Of a DNA stretch of 64,000 nt, positions 12,057-21,902 are shown one piece after another. This DNA comes from Pandoraea apista (GTDB taxonomy: Bacteria; Pseudomonadota; Gammaproteobacteria; Burkholderiales; Burkholderiaceae). Under the pieces are notes generated by a model, which did no database searches, was not told the origin of the DNA, and saw nothing but the letters and a program-made list of their open reading frames with translations. Made by a program: the position numbers and the translations under genes. The stretch covers positions 1,488,001-1,552,000 of the forward strand of contig NZ_CP013481.2 in NCBI RefSeq assembly GCF_001465595.2. The letters run 5' to 3'. How positions within the stretch are numbered: the stretch's first letter is position 1; every line of letters starts with the position of its first letter.

Positions 12057-13399
12057 GATTGTCCTTGAGATTGGGCCCGTGCGGCTACTGCCCGCGCGAG
12101 GAATGCCTGCACAGCGGTCCAGGAACGTTCGTCCGCATGGGCGTTCGCTGGCGGCTCGCCGCCACCGGTACTGATCTTTCCAGAGACCGGATGTGCGTAG
12201 ACGAGCTGCGTCGTGGGCACATATGGGAACACAATGGCGTGTCCCGCACGATCGAAGTCCAGGTGCTCGACCGGATAGGGATGTGCATGCGCCGCAAGCC
12301 GCTCGGCGACCATCCGTGAATACCGGCTCGACGGCCATGAACCGTCGTCTTCGGCCGAAAGCAGCATGACCGGACCTTGGATCTTCTCTACGGGAATGCG
12401 TGCCCGCTCAACCGCTTCGGCGTCGTTCAGTGCGGTCAGCATCGCCTTGGCATGCCGATGCGGCGCAGGGCCCTCGTCGAACGGTGCCCACGATGCCGTT
12501 CGATTGTTTTCCCAGATGTGCGGCAACGGCTTGCCGTCGAGCAGCCACGTCGGGCCCTCGCGGCCGATGGCCGGATCGCAAGCGTTCTGCGCGCTGTGAA
12601 TCAGCGCACTGGGCACGTAACCGACGACGGCCGAAACGGCGTCCGGGAACGTGGCGCCGAGCAGCAGCACCAACTCGCCGCCGCGCGATTGGCCCGAGAG
12701 CGCTACGAAGTCATGTGCCGGCTTCACGGTGCGGCGCAGCCAGTCCATGCCCTTCGCGAAGTACTCGAGCGGCGTATTGGAGATGTAGTCGGGCAGCCCC
12801 GGTCCCTTGAAGTATCCGAGTGCGAAAGCGGCATAGCCATGCGATGCATACAGCGCGGCGCGCGGCTCGTTGATACCACCGCCGGAGCCGTTGAGGATCA
12901 TCACCGCCGGATGCGGGCCGTCGCCAGGCGGCAGATAAAGGGTGCCCACGAGCCCGTCTTCGCGCACCTCACGTCGGGTGACGCCGTCGGCGGCGAGTCG
13001 CTGGGTGAACGATACGGAAGACGATACCGCACCGTTGTCCTCGTTCTGCCCAGCCGTACGACCCGCCTGAGCGACCACCGTTGTCACGAGCGGCGCCATG
13101 ACGGGCTGTGGAAACACGTCGCGACTCTTGCCGTCTTCCGGAACTTGCGACCAGATGAGGCCCATTGCCGATACGCCCTGATAGCTGCCACTGACGGGCG
13201 CGTCGCGCGACACGTCGACAACGCCCTGTGCGTCGGCCTTGAAGGTCGCCTCGGCATACCAGACCACGCCACCGGCCCGCGCCGTGCGGGCGGTGAGCGT
13301 CACATGTGCGCCGGGCGACGCGCCGTGCACCACGAGGTGGCGCGGCACGTCGATCAGCGCGTCGGCAGGGGTTGCCGTAAGAATGAGCGATGACGTCAT
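12053..13399 (-). CDS. Acyl-CoA thioesterase/BAAT-type alpha/beta hydrolase
   Basis: A 448-aa two-domain protein. Residues about 5-100 form the beta-sandwich N-domain of the acyl-CoA thioester hydrolase/BAAT family, and residues 140-430 the alpha/beta-hydrolase domain. The nucleophile elbow is SGQSRGGE (Ser about 238), the acid lies in SAEDDGSWP (about 351-352) and the histidine in DRAGHAI (about 387). BAAT relatives normally use a cysteine or serine to cleave acyl-CoA or transfer acyl groups to amines; serine here suggests hydrolysis. It lies 16 nt after the binding-protein gene, so it probably processes the imported compound. Confidence 0.8.
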   Translation of the reverse strand: MTSSLILTATPADALIDVPRHLVVHGASPGAHVTLTARTARAGGVVWYAEATFKADAQGVVDVSRDAPVSGSYQGVSAMGLIWSQVPEDGKSRDVFPQPVMAPLVTTVVAQAGRTAGQNEDNGAVSSSVSFTQRLAADGVTRREVREDGLVGTLYLPPGDGPHPAVMILNGSGGGINEPRAALYASHGYAAFALGYFKGPGLPDYISNTPLEYFAKGMDWLRRTVKPAHDFVALSGQSRGGELVLLLGATFPDAVSAVVGYVPSALIHSAQNACDPAIGREGPTWLLDGKPLPHIWENNRTASWAPFDEGPAPHRHAKAMLTALNDAEAVERARIPVEKIQGPVMLLSAEDDGSWPSSRYSRMVAERLAAHAHPYPVEHLDFDRAGHAIVFPYVPTTQLVYAHPVSGKISTGGGEPPANAHADERSWTAVQAFLARAVAARAQSQGQS

Positions 13400-13415
13400 A
13401 ACGCGGCGGGCCGGC

Positions 13416-14984
13416 TTACTTGGCGGCCTTGGTCACTTGCATCGCAACGGTGCGATCGCTCGTGAACGGCGTGACCTTCAGGCCCTTACGGGCGGCCCAG
13501 ATGTTCTGGTAGTGATACAGCGGGATCGTGCCGACGTCGTCCGTCTCGACTTTGACAGACTGACGCAGGATCGCTTCGCGCTTGCCCTCGTCGAATTCTG
13601 CGGTCGATGCGTCGAGTGCCTTGTCGATGGCCGGATTGCTGTAGTGACCCCAGTTCGAAGCGCCCAGACCCTTCTTGGCGTCCACCGTCGCCAGCACGTT
13701 CACCAGCGCGTAGCTGGCTTCACCCGTGCCGTTACCCCAGGCAAGCATGCTCATGGCGTATTCGTTCTTGTTCGCGCGACCCGAGTACACGGCCCAAGGC
13801 ACCACTTCCACCTGGGTCTTCACGCCGATACGCGTCCAGAATTGCGCAACCGCCTGTGCGGTCTCAGGACCTTGCGGGTAGCGGTCGTTCGGCACATGCA
13901 TCGTCAGCTTGAAGCCGTCCGGGAAGCCCGCTTCGGCGAGCAGCTTCTTGGCTTGCGCGGCATCGAACGGAATGTCCTTCACGTCCGGGTTGTAGCCGAA
14001 CGTGTCCTTCGGCATCCACTGGTTGGCCACGCTCGCCGTGCCTTGCATGATGCGCGTGACGATTGCCTCGCGGTTGATGGCGAGCGAGAGGGCACGGCGC
14101 ACGCGCACGTCGAGCAGCGGATTCTTCGCGAGCGGCTTGCCTGCGTTATCGGTGATGTACTGATTCGGGCCTTCGCGGAAGGTCGGTTGCAACAGCATCA
14201 CGCGCAGGCCCGGGTATGGGAATACCGTCACGTTCGGCGCCTTCTTCAAACGCGGAATGTCCGAGGCCGAGACCTTGTCGATCACGTCCACGTCGCCCGC
14301 CAGCAGGGCGGCCGTGCGTGCGGCGCCGTTGTTGATGTAACGGTAATCGACCTTTTCCCACTCCGACTTGCCGGCCCAGTAGTTGTCGTTACGCACCATT
14401 TCCACGCGGTCGCCCGGCGTATAGGAGACGTACTTGAACGGACCCGTGCCGACCATGGCGCGTCCGGCGTTGTAGTCGTCGGTGTTCGACTTCTCGCCAA
14501 CGTGCTTGCTCACGATGTGCACCGAAGCGAGGTTGAGCGGCAGATCCGGATTCGGAATCTTGGTCTTCACGACGAGCGTGAGCGGGTCCGGTGCGCTCAT
14601 CGTGTCGATGGTGCGCAGATAGCCTGCGAACGTGGCCACGCTGCCCGGCACGTTACGTGCGCGCTGATACGAATAGATGACGTCTGCGGCGGTGAACGGC
14701 TGACCGTCGTGCCACTTTACGTTGGGGCGCAGCTTGAATTCCCAGGTCTTGGCGTCGAGCGCCTTCCACGACACAGCCAGTCCCGGTTGCAGCTTGTTCC
14801 ACTTGTTCTCGACGAGCAGATCCCAGAAGTGCAGATCGACCGAGCGATCGCCCGCGTGGTTATTCAGTTGCGGATCGAGCGACGACAGCGGGTCGGCAAA
14901 GGCGATGCGCAGCGTCTGGGCAGAAGCGGCCGCGCTCGTCACAAGCATTGCAGCAGCCAGTGAGGACAACAAGAAGCGTTTCAT
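13416..14984 (-). CDS. ABC transporter substrate-binding protein, family 5 (peptide/opine type)
   Basis: A 522-aa periplasmic solute-binding protein. The start at 14984 gives a classical signal peptide (MKRFLLSSLAAAMLVTSAAASA) behind an AGGA site; the longer frame to 15179 is not credible. SBP_bac_5 features include LSSLDPQLNNH, VSWKALDAKTWEFKLRPNVKWHDGQPFTAADV and the late GNGTGEASYALVNVLAT segment. Members bind oligopeptides, opines, glutathione or nickel-chelates. It follows the DppF-type ATPase gene by 80 nt, completing a full importer. The ligand cannot be deduced. Confidence 0.95.
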   Translation of the reverse strand: MKRFLLSSLAAAMLVTSAAASAQTLRIAFADPLSSLDPQLNNHAGDRSVDLHFWDLLVENKWNKLQPGLAVSWKALDAKTWEFKLRPNVKWHDGQPFTAADVIYSYQRARNVPGSVATFAGYLRTIDTMSAPDPLTLVVKTKIPNPDLPLNLASVHIVSKHVGEKSNTDDYNAGRAMVGTGPFKYVSYTPGDRVEMVRNDNYWAGKSEWEKVDYRYINNGAARTAALLAGDVDVIDKVSASDIPRLKKAPNVTVFPYPGLRVMLLQPTFREGPNQYITDNAGKPLAKNPLLDVRVRRALSLAINREAIVTRIMQGTASVANQWMPKDTFGYNPDVKDIPFDAAQAKKLLAEAGFPDGFKLTMHVPNDRYPQGPETAQAVAQFWTRIGVKTQVEVVPWAVYSGRANKNEYAMSMLAWGNGTGEASYALVNVLATVDAKKGLGASNWGHYSNPAIDKALDASTAEFDEGKREAILRQSVKVETDDVGTIPLYHYQNIWAARKGLKVTPFTSDRTVAMQVTKAAK

Positions 14985-15064
14985 TATCGGCAATCCTGGT
15001 CGTTGATGATGAAGAGAAGAGGCAGACACCGTTGCGAGAATCGACAGCGGCGTCTGTGGGCATA

Positions 15065-16131
<1,067 letters not shown>

Positions 16132-16135
<4 letters not shown>

Positions 16136-17139
16136 ACCATCTCCTTTTGCAACGCAGCGCCCGGGTGGAAGCAGCGCACGAGGCGGCCCGGCGAGGTTTG
16201 CGTCATCTCGGGACGCACCGCGCAGGCCGCACTCGCATAGGCGCATCGCGAGGCGAACGCGCATCCGGCCGGCATGGCGAGCAGATTCGGCGTCATGCCG
16301 GGAATCTGGCGCAGGCGCTGGCCGCGTTTGTTCAGACTGGGCAGGCTGCCGATGAGGCCCGACGTGTACGGATGTTGCGGCGTGTCGAGCACGGCGTCGA
16401 CTGCGCCCTGCTCGACGATGCGTCCGGCGTACATCACGGCGAGCGTATCGGCCAATCCGGCCACGACCGACAGGTCATGCGTAATCCAGATGAGCGCCGT
16501 GCCATGCTGGCGTGCGAGCTTCTGTACTTCCGAGAGGATCTGCGCCTGAATCGTGACGTCGAGCGCGGTGGTCGGCTCGTCGGCAATGATCAGATCGGGC
16601 CGGTGCAACATGGCGATGGCAATCGCCACGCGTTGACGCATGCCACCCGAGAGCTGATGCGGATAGGCACGCAAGCGCTCGTCAGGGCTCGGAATCCCCA
16701 TCATGCCGAGCGTATCGCGGGCGAGTTCACGCGCCTGTGCCTTGGACACGCGCTGGTGCGCACGCACCGCCTCGATCATCTGCACGTCGACGCGCAACAC
16801 CGGGTTGAGTGTCATCATCGGGTCCTGAAAGATCATCGCGATGCGATTGCCTTGCAGGTGACGCAACTCGGCCGGCGACATTTTCGTGAGGTCGCGCCCT
16901 TGAAACAGGACCTCGCCGCCGACGATACGGCCCGGGGCATCGACCAGCCCCATGATCGAGAAACCGGTCACCGATTTGCCCGAGCCCGATTCGCCCACGA
17001 GCCCCATGATGTGGCCCGGCGGCAGTGAGAAGGAGACATCGTCCACGGCCGGCAACGTGCCGGCGCGGGTGATGAATTGCGTGCGCAGATTGCGCACTTC
17101 CAATGTGAGGGGAGACGTGGGGGACACTGCGCCGCTCAT
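16132..17139 (-). CDS. ABC transporter ATP-binding protein, DppD/OppD type
   Basis: A 335-aa ATPase with Walker A GESGSGKS, Q-loop region FQDPMMTLNPVLRV, signature LSGGMRQR and Walker B LIIADEPTTALD, plus the cysteine-containing C-terminal Opp extension (AGCAFASRCAYASAAC). The start at 17139 shares ATGA with the end of the permease gene. Order in the operon (permease B, permease C, ATPase D, ATPase F, binding protein) is canonical apart from the binding protein being last. Confidence 0.95.
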
Positions 17140-18080
17140 TTCTGCAACCTTGGATTGAACACGTCGCGCAGGCGGTCGCCCACGAGATTGATGGCGACGA
17201 CCGTGATGAGCAGCGCGAGGCCCGGATACAGACTGATCCAGTATTCGCCGGAGAGCATTGTCTGATATCCGTTGGCGATGAGCAGGCCGAGCGAAGGTTC
17301 CGTCACCGGCACACCCAGACCCAGAAACGACAGCGTGGCTTCGAGCGTGATGGCCCGCGCGACTTGCAGCGAGCCCACGACGATCAGCGGCGGCAGGCAG
17401 TTCGGCAGGATATGGCCGAGAACGATGCGCCAGTTCGGAATGGCCTGGCAGCGTGCGGCTTCCACATACTCGCGCCGCGACTCCACGAGCGCTTGCCCGC
17501 GTGCGGTGCGGGCAAAGTAGGCCCATTCAAGTACGACGAGGGTGAGCACCACGTTGCCGATGCCCTTGCCGACGTAGGCGAGAATCATCAGTGCGACGAG
17601 AATCGACGGGAACGACAGCAGCAGGTCGACCAGCCGCATGATGGCGGCGTCGACCCGCCCGCCCGCGTAGGCGGCGATCAGTCCGAGAATCGTGCCGAGA
17701 ATGCCGGCAATGAGCGCGGAGCCGACACCAACGCCCAGACTGATACGCAGGCCGTAGATGATGCCGGAAAGCAGGTCGCGGCCCTGACCGTCGGTGCCGA
17801 GCCAGTACGTGTACGTGGCGGCGCCGTTGGCCGTGGCGGGCGGCAAACGCGCGTCCATCACGTCGAGCTGCATCAGGTCATACGGATTTTGCGGCGTGAT
17901 CCACGGCGCGGTGATGGCGGCGACGATCAGCACGACGAGTACGACAAGGCCAAGCACCGCGCTCTTCGAGCGGAGGAACTCACGCAGGCCCTGTTGCCAG
18001 GGCGACTCGCGGCGCATGGGCACCGGCTCGGGCGCGAGCGCCGGGGCGGGGGTGCCGTTGGGAGACGGATTGAGCGACAT
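17136..18080 (-). CDS. ABC transporter permease, DppC/OppC type
   Basis: A 314-aa inner-membrane permease. After a proline-rich cytoplasmic start (about 35 residues) comes an OppC-like TM1, then the periplasmic segment beginning TPQNPYDLMQLDVMDARLPP and the core BPD_transp_1 domain. The EAA loop is visible as EYVEAARCQAIPNWRIVLGHILPN. Five to six membrane segments are evident. Its ATG shares one base with the stop of the DppB-type gene (TGATG). Confidence 0.95.
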   Translation of the reverse strand: MSLNPSPNGTPAPALAPEPVPMRRESPWQQGLREFLRSKSAVLGLVVLVVLIVAAITAPWITPQNPYDLMQLDVMDARLPPATANGAATYTYWLGTDGQGRDLLSGIIYGLRISLGVGVGSALIAGILGTILGLIAAYAGGRVDAAIMRLVDLLLSFPSILVALMILAYVGKGIGNVVLTLVVLEWAYFARTARGQALVESRREYVEAARCQAIPNWRIVLGHILPNCLPPLIVVGSLQVARAITLEATLSFLGLGVPVTEPSLGLLIANGYQTMLSGEYWISLYPGLALLITVVAINLVGDRLRDVFNPRLQK

Positions 18081-19054
18081 CAGGCAGCGGCCTCCACGCG
18101 CACACGCGGATCGAGCCATTTGTAGAGCACGTCCACGATCAGGTTGAGCGACACGAACAGGCACACCACGACGATGAGATACGCCACGATCACGGGGCGG
18201 TCGAGCGAGTTGATGCTGTCGAGAATGAGCTTGCCGGCCCCGGGCCACGAGAACACGCTCTCTGTCACCACGGCGAACGCGATGGTCGAACCAAACTCTA
18301 GCCCGAGCACCGTTACGAGCGGAATCAGCGTGTTGCGCAGTACATGCACAAGCACGACACGCAACGGCGAAAGCCCCTTGGCGCGGGCGAACTTCACGTA
18401 GTCCTGCGGCAGCACTTCAGACACGCCGGCACGCGTGAGACGCAGCACCAGCGATATCTTGAACAGGGCCAGATTGAGGGCGGGCAGAATCAGGTGGCGC
18501 AGCCCGTCGATCGTCAAAAACGACCATTCCACACCGAACACGCGCACCGTCTCGCCCCGGCCGCTCGCGGGCAGCACGCCCAGATGCACCGAGAAGAACA
18601 TGATGAGCATGAGTCCGACCCAGAACGTTGGCAGCGAGAAGCCGACAATACTGCCGGTCATCAGCAGCTTCGAGATCGGGTTGCGCGGGTACAGACCGGC
18701 GAACAGTCCCAGCGGAATGCCGATGAACACCGCCAGAATGAGGGCTGCGAAGGCCAGTTCCAGCGTGGCGGGCAGGCGTTGCAGAATCAACTGGATGGCC
18801 GGCACGTTGTAGACGAAGCTGTTGCCCAGCTCGCCGTGCAGCGCGCCGCCGAGGAACGACAGGTACTGACGCCACAACGGCTGGTCGAGGCCGAGTTGCG
18901 CGATGATGCGCGCGCGATCGACCTGGTCGACGTCCTGGCCGATCAGGATGTCGACGGGATTGCCGATCGCATGCAGGCCGACGAACACGATCAGTGTCAT
19001 CAGCCAGACCACGAAGACCGCTTGCAGCGCGCGGCGCAGAATCCAGGCGGTCAT
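18080..19054 (-). CDS. ABC transporter permease, DppB/OppB type
   Basis: A 324-aa inner-membrane permease starting MTAWILRRALQAVFVVWLMTLIVF, the standard DppB N-terminus. The conserved GLDQPLWRQYLSFLGGALHGELGNSF segment and the EAA loop QDYVKFARAKGLSPLRVVLVHVLRN are present, with six helices. The start at 19054 overlaps the monooxygenase stop (ATGA). It forms the heterodimeric pore with the DppC-type permease. Confidence 0.95.
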   Translation of the reverse strand: MTAWILRRALQAVFVVWLMTLIVFVGLHAIGNPVDILIGQDVDQVDRARIIAQLGLDQPLWRQYLSFLGGALHGELGNSFVYNVPAIQLILQRLPATLELAFAALILAVFIGIPLGLFAGLYPRNPISKLLMTGSIVGFSLPTFWVGLMLIMFFSVHLGVLPASGRGETVRVFGVEWSFLTIDGLRHLILPALNLALFKISLVLRLTRAGVSEVLPQDYVKFARAKGLSPLRVVLVHVLRNTLIPLVTVLGLEFGSTIAFAVVTESVFSWPGAGKLILDSINSLDRPVIVAYLIVVVCLFVSLNLIVDVLYKWLDPRVRVEAAA

Positions 19055-20544
19055 GCGATGCGCTCCTCGCCCTTCGCGGCGATCTCGCTGTTCAGTGCGG
19101 GCGGCGGCGGGGCGGGGGTCCATTCGTCGCCGTAGACTTCCGGCTCGGCGTATGCCTCCATGTTCGCGTAGTGATGTTCGACGTCTTCGCGATAGAAGGT
19201 GCCCGCGAGTGCTTGTGCCAGACGTTTCGCGCCTTCGCTCACCGCCGGGATGTCGCCCGAGACCGCGCCGTGCGAGAGCGTGGCCGGTGCGCAGAAGCAA
19301 TGAATGCGCTCAAGTCCGGGGCAATCGCCGGGGGTCTTCTCGAGGAATTCGAAGGCCGGGCCAAGGTCGGGCGAGTCGGACAGTTCAACGTCTTCGTCCC
19401 CGGCTGCGGGCGTATAGCGATCGCTCCACTTGCGCACGAATTTCGAGAAGGCGGCGAACTCCGGACGTCCTTCGATATCGATGCGAAAGCCGGTCGCGAA
19501 GACGAGGAAGTCGAGCACGAAGGTGCCCTTTGCGGTGCGGACGTGCAGTTCGTCGCCGATCGGAGTCACGTCGAGAATCGGTGCGCCGAGGTTGAAGCGC
19601 GCATTCTCGTGACGCGATACACGCAGCGTGCTGCCGCGCGGCGGCGGAACCTGCTGCACATTGACGTAATGCCGGATGCGCCACTTCCATTCGTCCGGCA
19701 GGTTGATGTGACCGTGCGTGAGGCCCGGGTTGCCGGCGCCCTTGCCCTTGTTGATGCGCGGAATGTCGGCGCGGCGAATGAGCAAGTCGACGCTGGCCGC
19801 ACCGGCTTCGAGCGCGGTGGCGGCGCTGTCCATCGCGGACGCCCCGGCACCGATCACGCCAACGCGCTTGCCGCGCAGCGTTGCATAGTCCATGGCATCC
19901 GACGAATGCGCCCAGTAACGGCGCGGCAACGCACGGGCGAAGGCCGGTACGGTCGGGCCGCCGAGGCCGTCGCGACCGGTGGCGAGCACCACATGGCGCG
20001 CATAGACCGTGTGTTCTCCCTCGGGCGACGTCATCGACAGCGCGACGAGACCGTCTTCGCCGAGCGGCGTCACGGCGGTGATGCGGTGGTCGTTACGGAC
20101 ATCGATGGCGAGCACATCGCGATACCAGCGCAGGTAATCCATCCATTGCAGCCGCGGGATCTTGTCGAGGGCGTCCCAGGCTTCGAGACCGAACTGCGCC
20201 TCGAACCACGCACGGAACGTGAGTGCGGGCAGGCCGAGCGCGGGGCCGGTGAGTTGCTTGGGCGAGCGCAGGGTTTCCATGCGCGCGGTGGTGGCCCATG
20301 GGCCTTCGAAACCGCGTGGCGACTGATCGAAGATCACGGCGCCCACCCCCAGATGCGTGAGCGACGCTGCGGCGGCAAGACCGGCCATGCCGCCGCCGAT
20401 AATGGCGACGTCGAGCACGGGCTGGCCGTGGTGCGTGCGCTCGGGCACCCAGTGCTTGGCGGGCAGTTCGAGCCAGGCGAGGTCCTGACGCAGGCGCGCT
20501 TCGAGCGCGGGCAGGCCGGTGGCGGATGTCGGGGACTGGGTCAT
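19051..20544 (-). CDS. Flavin-containing monooxygenase-like FAD/NAD(P)-binding protein
   Basis: A 497-aa protein with two Rossmann nucleotide folds: FAD site VAIIGGGMAGLAAAASL at about residue 46, and NADPH site VGVIGAGASAMDSA in the middle, separated by an ATG-containing linker (VVLATGR, later VFATGF) typical of class B flavoprotein monooxygenases. These enzymes oxygenate N- or S-nucleophiles or perform Baeyer-Villiger reactions in the cytoplasm. It is the first structural gene after the LysR gene, overlapping both neighbours by ATGA, so it probably oxidises the compound imported by the ABC system. Confidence 0.85.
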   Translation of the reverse strand: MTQSPTSATGLPALEARLRQDLAWLELPAKHWVPERTHHGQPVLDVAIIGGGMAGLAAAASLTHLGVGAVIFDQSPRGFEGPWATTARMETLRSPKQLTGPALGLPALTFRAWFEAQFGLEAWDALDKIPRLQWMDYLRWYRDVLAIDVRNDHRITAVTPLGEDGLVALSMTSPEGEHTVYARHVVLATGRDGLGGPTVPAFARALPRRYWAHSSDAMDYATLRGKRVGVIGAGASAMDSAATALEAGAASVDLLIRRADIPRINKGKGAGNPGLTHGHINLPDEWKWRIRHYVNVQQVPPPRGSTLRVSRHENARFNLGAPILDVTPIGDELHVRTAKGTFVLDFLVFATGFRIDIEGRPEFAAFSKFVRKWSDRYTPAAGDEDVELSDSPDLGPAFEFLEKTPGDCPGLERIHCFCAPATLSHGAVSGDIPAVSEGAKRLAQALAGTFYREDVEHHYANMEAYAEPEVYGDEWTPAPPPPALNSEIAAKGEERIA

Positions 20545-21521
20545 GACGACAGAGCTTCCTTGGGAGCGGGCAAGTCGCCGTAAAGCGACTGCAAGACTTG
20601 AGCGTGTTCGGTGGCGGCGCGTTGCGCAAAGTCGGGCAGCAGGTTGCGCGCGGCGTCGGCGAGTGCGCTGACGAAAGCGAGTGCGGCGGGCGAAGGTTCG
20701 CGCGCGTCGCGGGTGATGACACCGAAGAAGAACGGAATGTCGGCGTCGATCGGGCGCACGGCAACGTCCGCGAGCGGCAGGCCGTATGCCGTGACCGGTT
20801 CGAGTACGGCAACGCCGAGTCCTGCACGAACCGCCGTCATCGCATTGATCGATGCATTGGTCTCGATAAGACCCACCGGTGCAACGCCGGCTTGCGCGAA
20901 CGCCTGATCGAGACGCCGGCGCAACCGATACGGGTTCTGCATGGTGATGATGCGACGGCCCACGCACGCGGCGAGCGGCAAGCGGTCGTAGCTGGCCAGC
21001 GGGTCGTCGCTGCGCACTGCGGCCACGCAGGCCGCTTCACCGATCCAGTGCACGACGATGCCGCGATGCTCGAGCGGCAGGCTGGTGACGCCAACGTCTG
21101 CGGCACCGGTAAGCACGGCGTGCACGACCTGTTCGGGCGATGTGCTGCGCATCTGAATCTGGACAGTGTCACGCGCAAGGCCCGGCAGGGCGAGGGCGGC
21201 GGGCACAAGGCCGGCGGCCAGCGCCGAAGTGGCGGCGACATGCAACGGACGAGACTGGCCACGCGCGATTTCGTCCGCGCGGGCGCGAATCTGCTGCAAA
21301 CCGGCAAGCACATGCTCGACGTCTTCGAAAAGCAGAAAGCCTTGCTCGGTCGGTGTGACGCGCGGACCGCTACGGGCAAACAGCGCGTAGCCGATTTCGG
21401 CTTCCAGCTCCTGAATCATTCGCGTGATGGCCGGCTGAGAGCGCCCGAGCAGACGCCCGGCAGCAGTAATGCTGCCGGTCGACATGACCGCCGCGAAGGC
21501 TTCGAGTTGGCGTAATTCCAT
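20541..21521 (-). CDS. LysR-family transcriptional regulator heading the transport operon
   Basis: A 326-aa LysR regulator with an N-terminal winged HTH (residues 1-60, containing GSITAAGRLLGRSQPAITRMIQELE) and a periplasmic-binding-protein-like effector domain from about residue 90. Unusually for this family, it is the first gene of the operon it probably controls, in the same direction, with its stop overlapping the monooxygenase start (ATGA). This implies autoregulation with co-translation rather than the usual divergent layout. An inverted repeat at 21605-21630 is a candidate binding site. Confidence 0.9.
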   Translation of the reverse strand: MELRQLEAFAAVMSTGSITAAGRLLGRSQPAITRMIQELEAEIGYALFARSGPRVTPTEQGFLLFEDVEHVLAGLQQIRARADEIARGQSRPLHVAATSALAAGLVPAALALPGLARDTVQIQMRSTSPEQVVHAVLTGAADVGVTSLPLEHRGIVVHWIGEAACVAAVRSDDPLASYDRLPLAACVGRRIITMQNPYRLRRRLDQAFAQAGVAPVGLIETNASINAMTAVRAGLGVAVLEPVTAYGLPLADVAVRPIDADIPFFFGVITRDAREPSPAALAFVSALADAARNLLPDFAQRAATEHAQVLQSLYGDLPAPKEALSS

Positions 21522-21902
21522 CTGGCTCTATGTGGGGACGGAGAACTGACGCGTACCCCACGCGCCGGAACTCCGGTCAGCGACGACGCCGAAGTCGCCG
21601 ATGTCGCAATACCTTTGTATTCGGATTGCGTATTCTTCGACCTTTAGCATGCGTCTTGCAAATACTTAATATTTATATGCTCATTCCGTGGCGTGCAAAG
21701 GAGGGTTTTGCCTAGGTGGACGCCGGGGAGAAATAAATTGACGAGGTGGCGCGCGAGTGGCGTCGCGTTGCGCGGAGGGCGAAGTCGACGAGGCCCTGCG
21801 GGGCGGAAAGTGCCGAGGGCGGGGACGCTGGCGGTGGGGCGGCCTGTGGCGGTGCCGCCGGCGAGGGGGATCGGAACTGGCGTCGATCCCCCGGGGGATG
21901 TC
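21522..21902. other. Intergenic region upstream of the LysR-headed operon
   Basis: 381 nt without a credible gene. The A/T-rich part at about 21600-21690 probably contains the promoter and operator of the minus-strand operon. The GC-rich half next to 21902 shows nothing I can name. Confidence 0.6.
21605..21630 (-). promoter_or_regulatory. Candidate regulator-binding inverted repeat
   Basis: CGCAAT (21605-21610) and ATTGCG (21625-21630) form 6-bp arms separated by 14 nt, about 85 nt before the LysR start. The arm spacing places the two half-sites on the same helix face. Confidence 0.35.

Noticed and set aside
12377..14963. Long plus-strand ORFs (338 and 574 codons) opposite the hydrolase and binding-protein genes
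   Set aside because: They are antisense shadows of well-supported minus-strand genes, with Arg/His/Val-rich translations typical of high-GC shadows.
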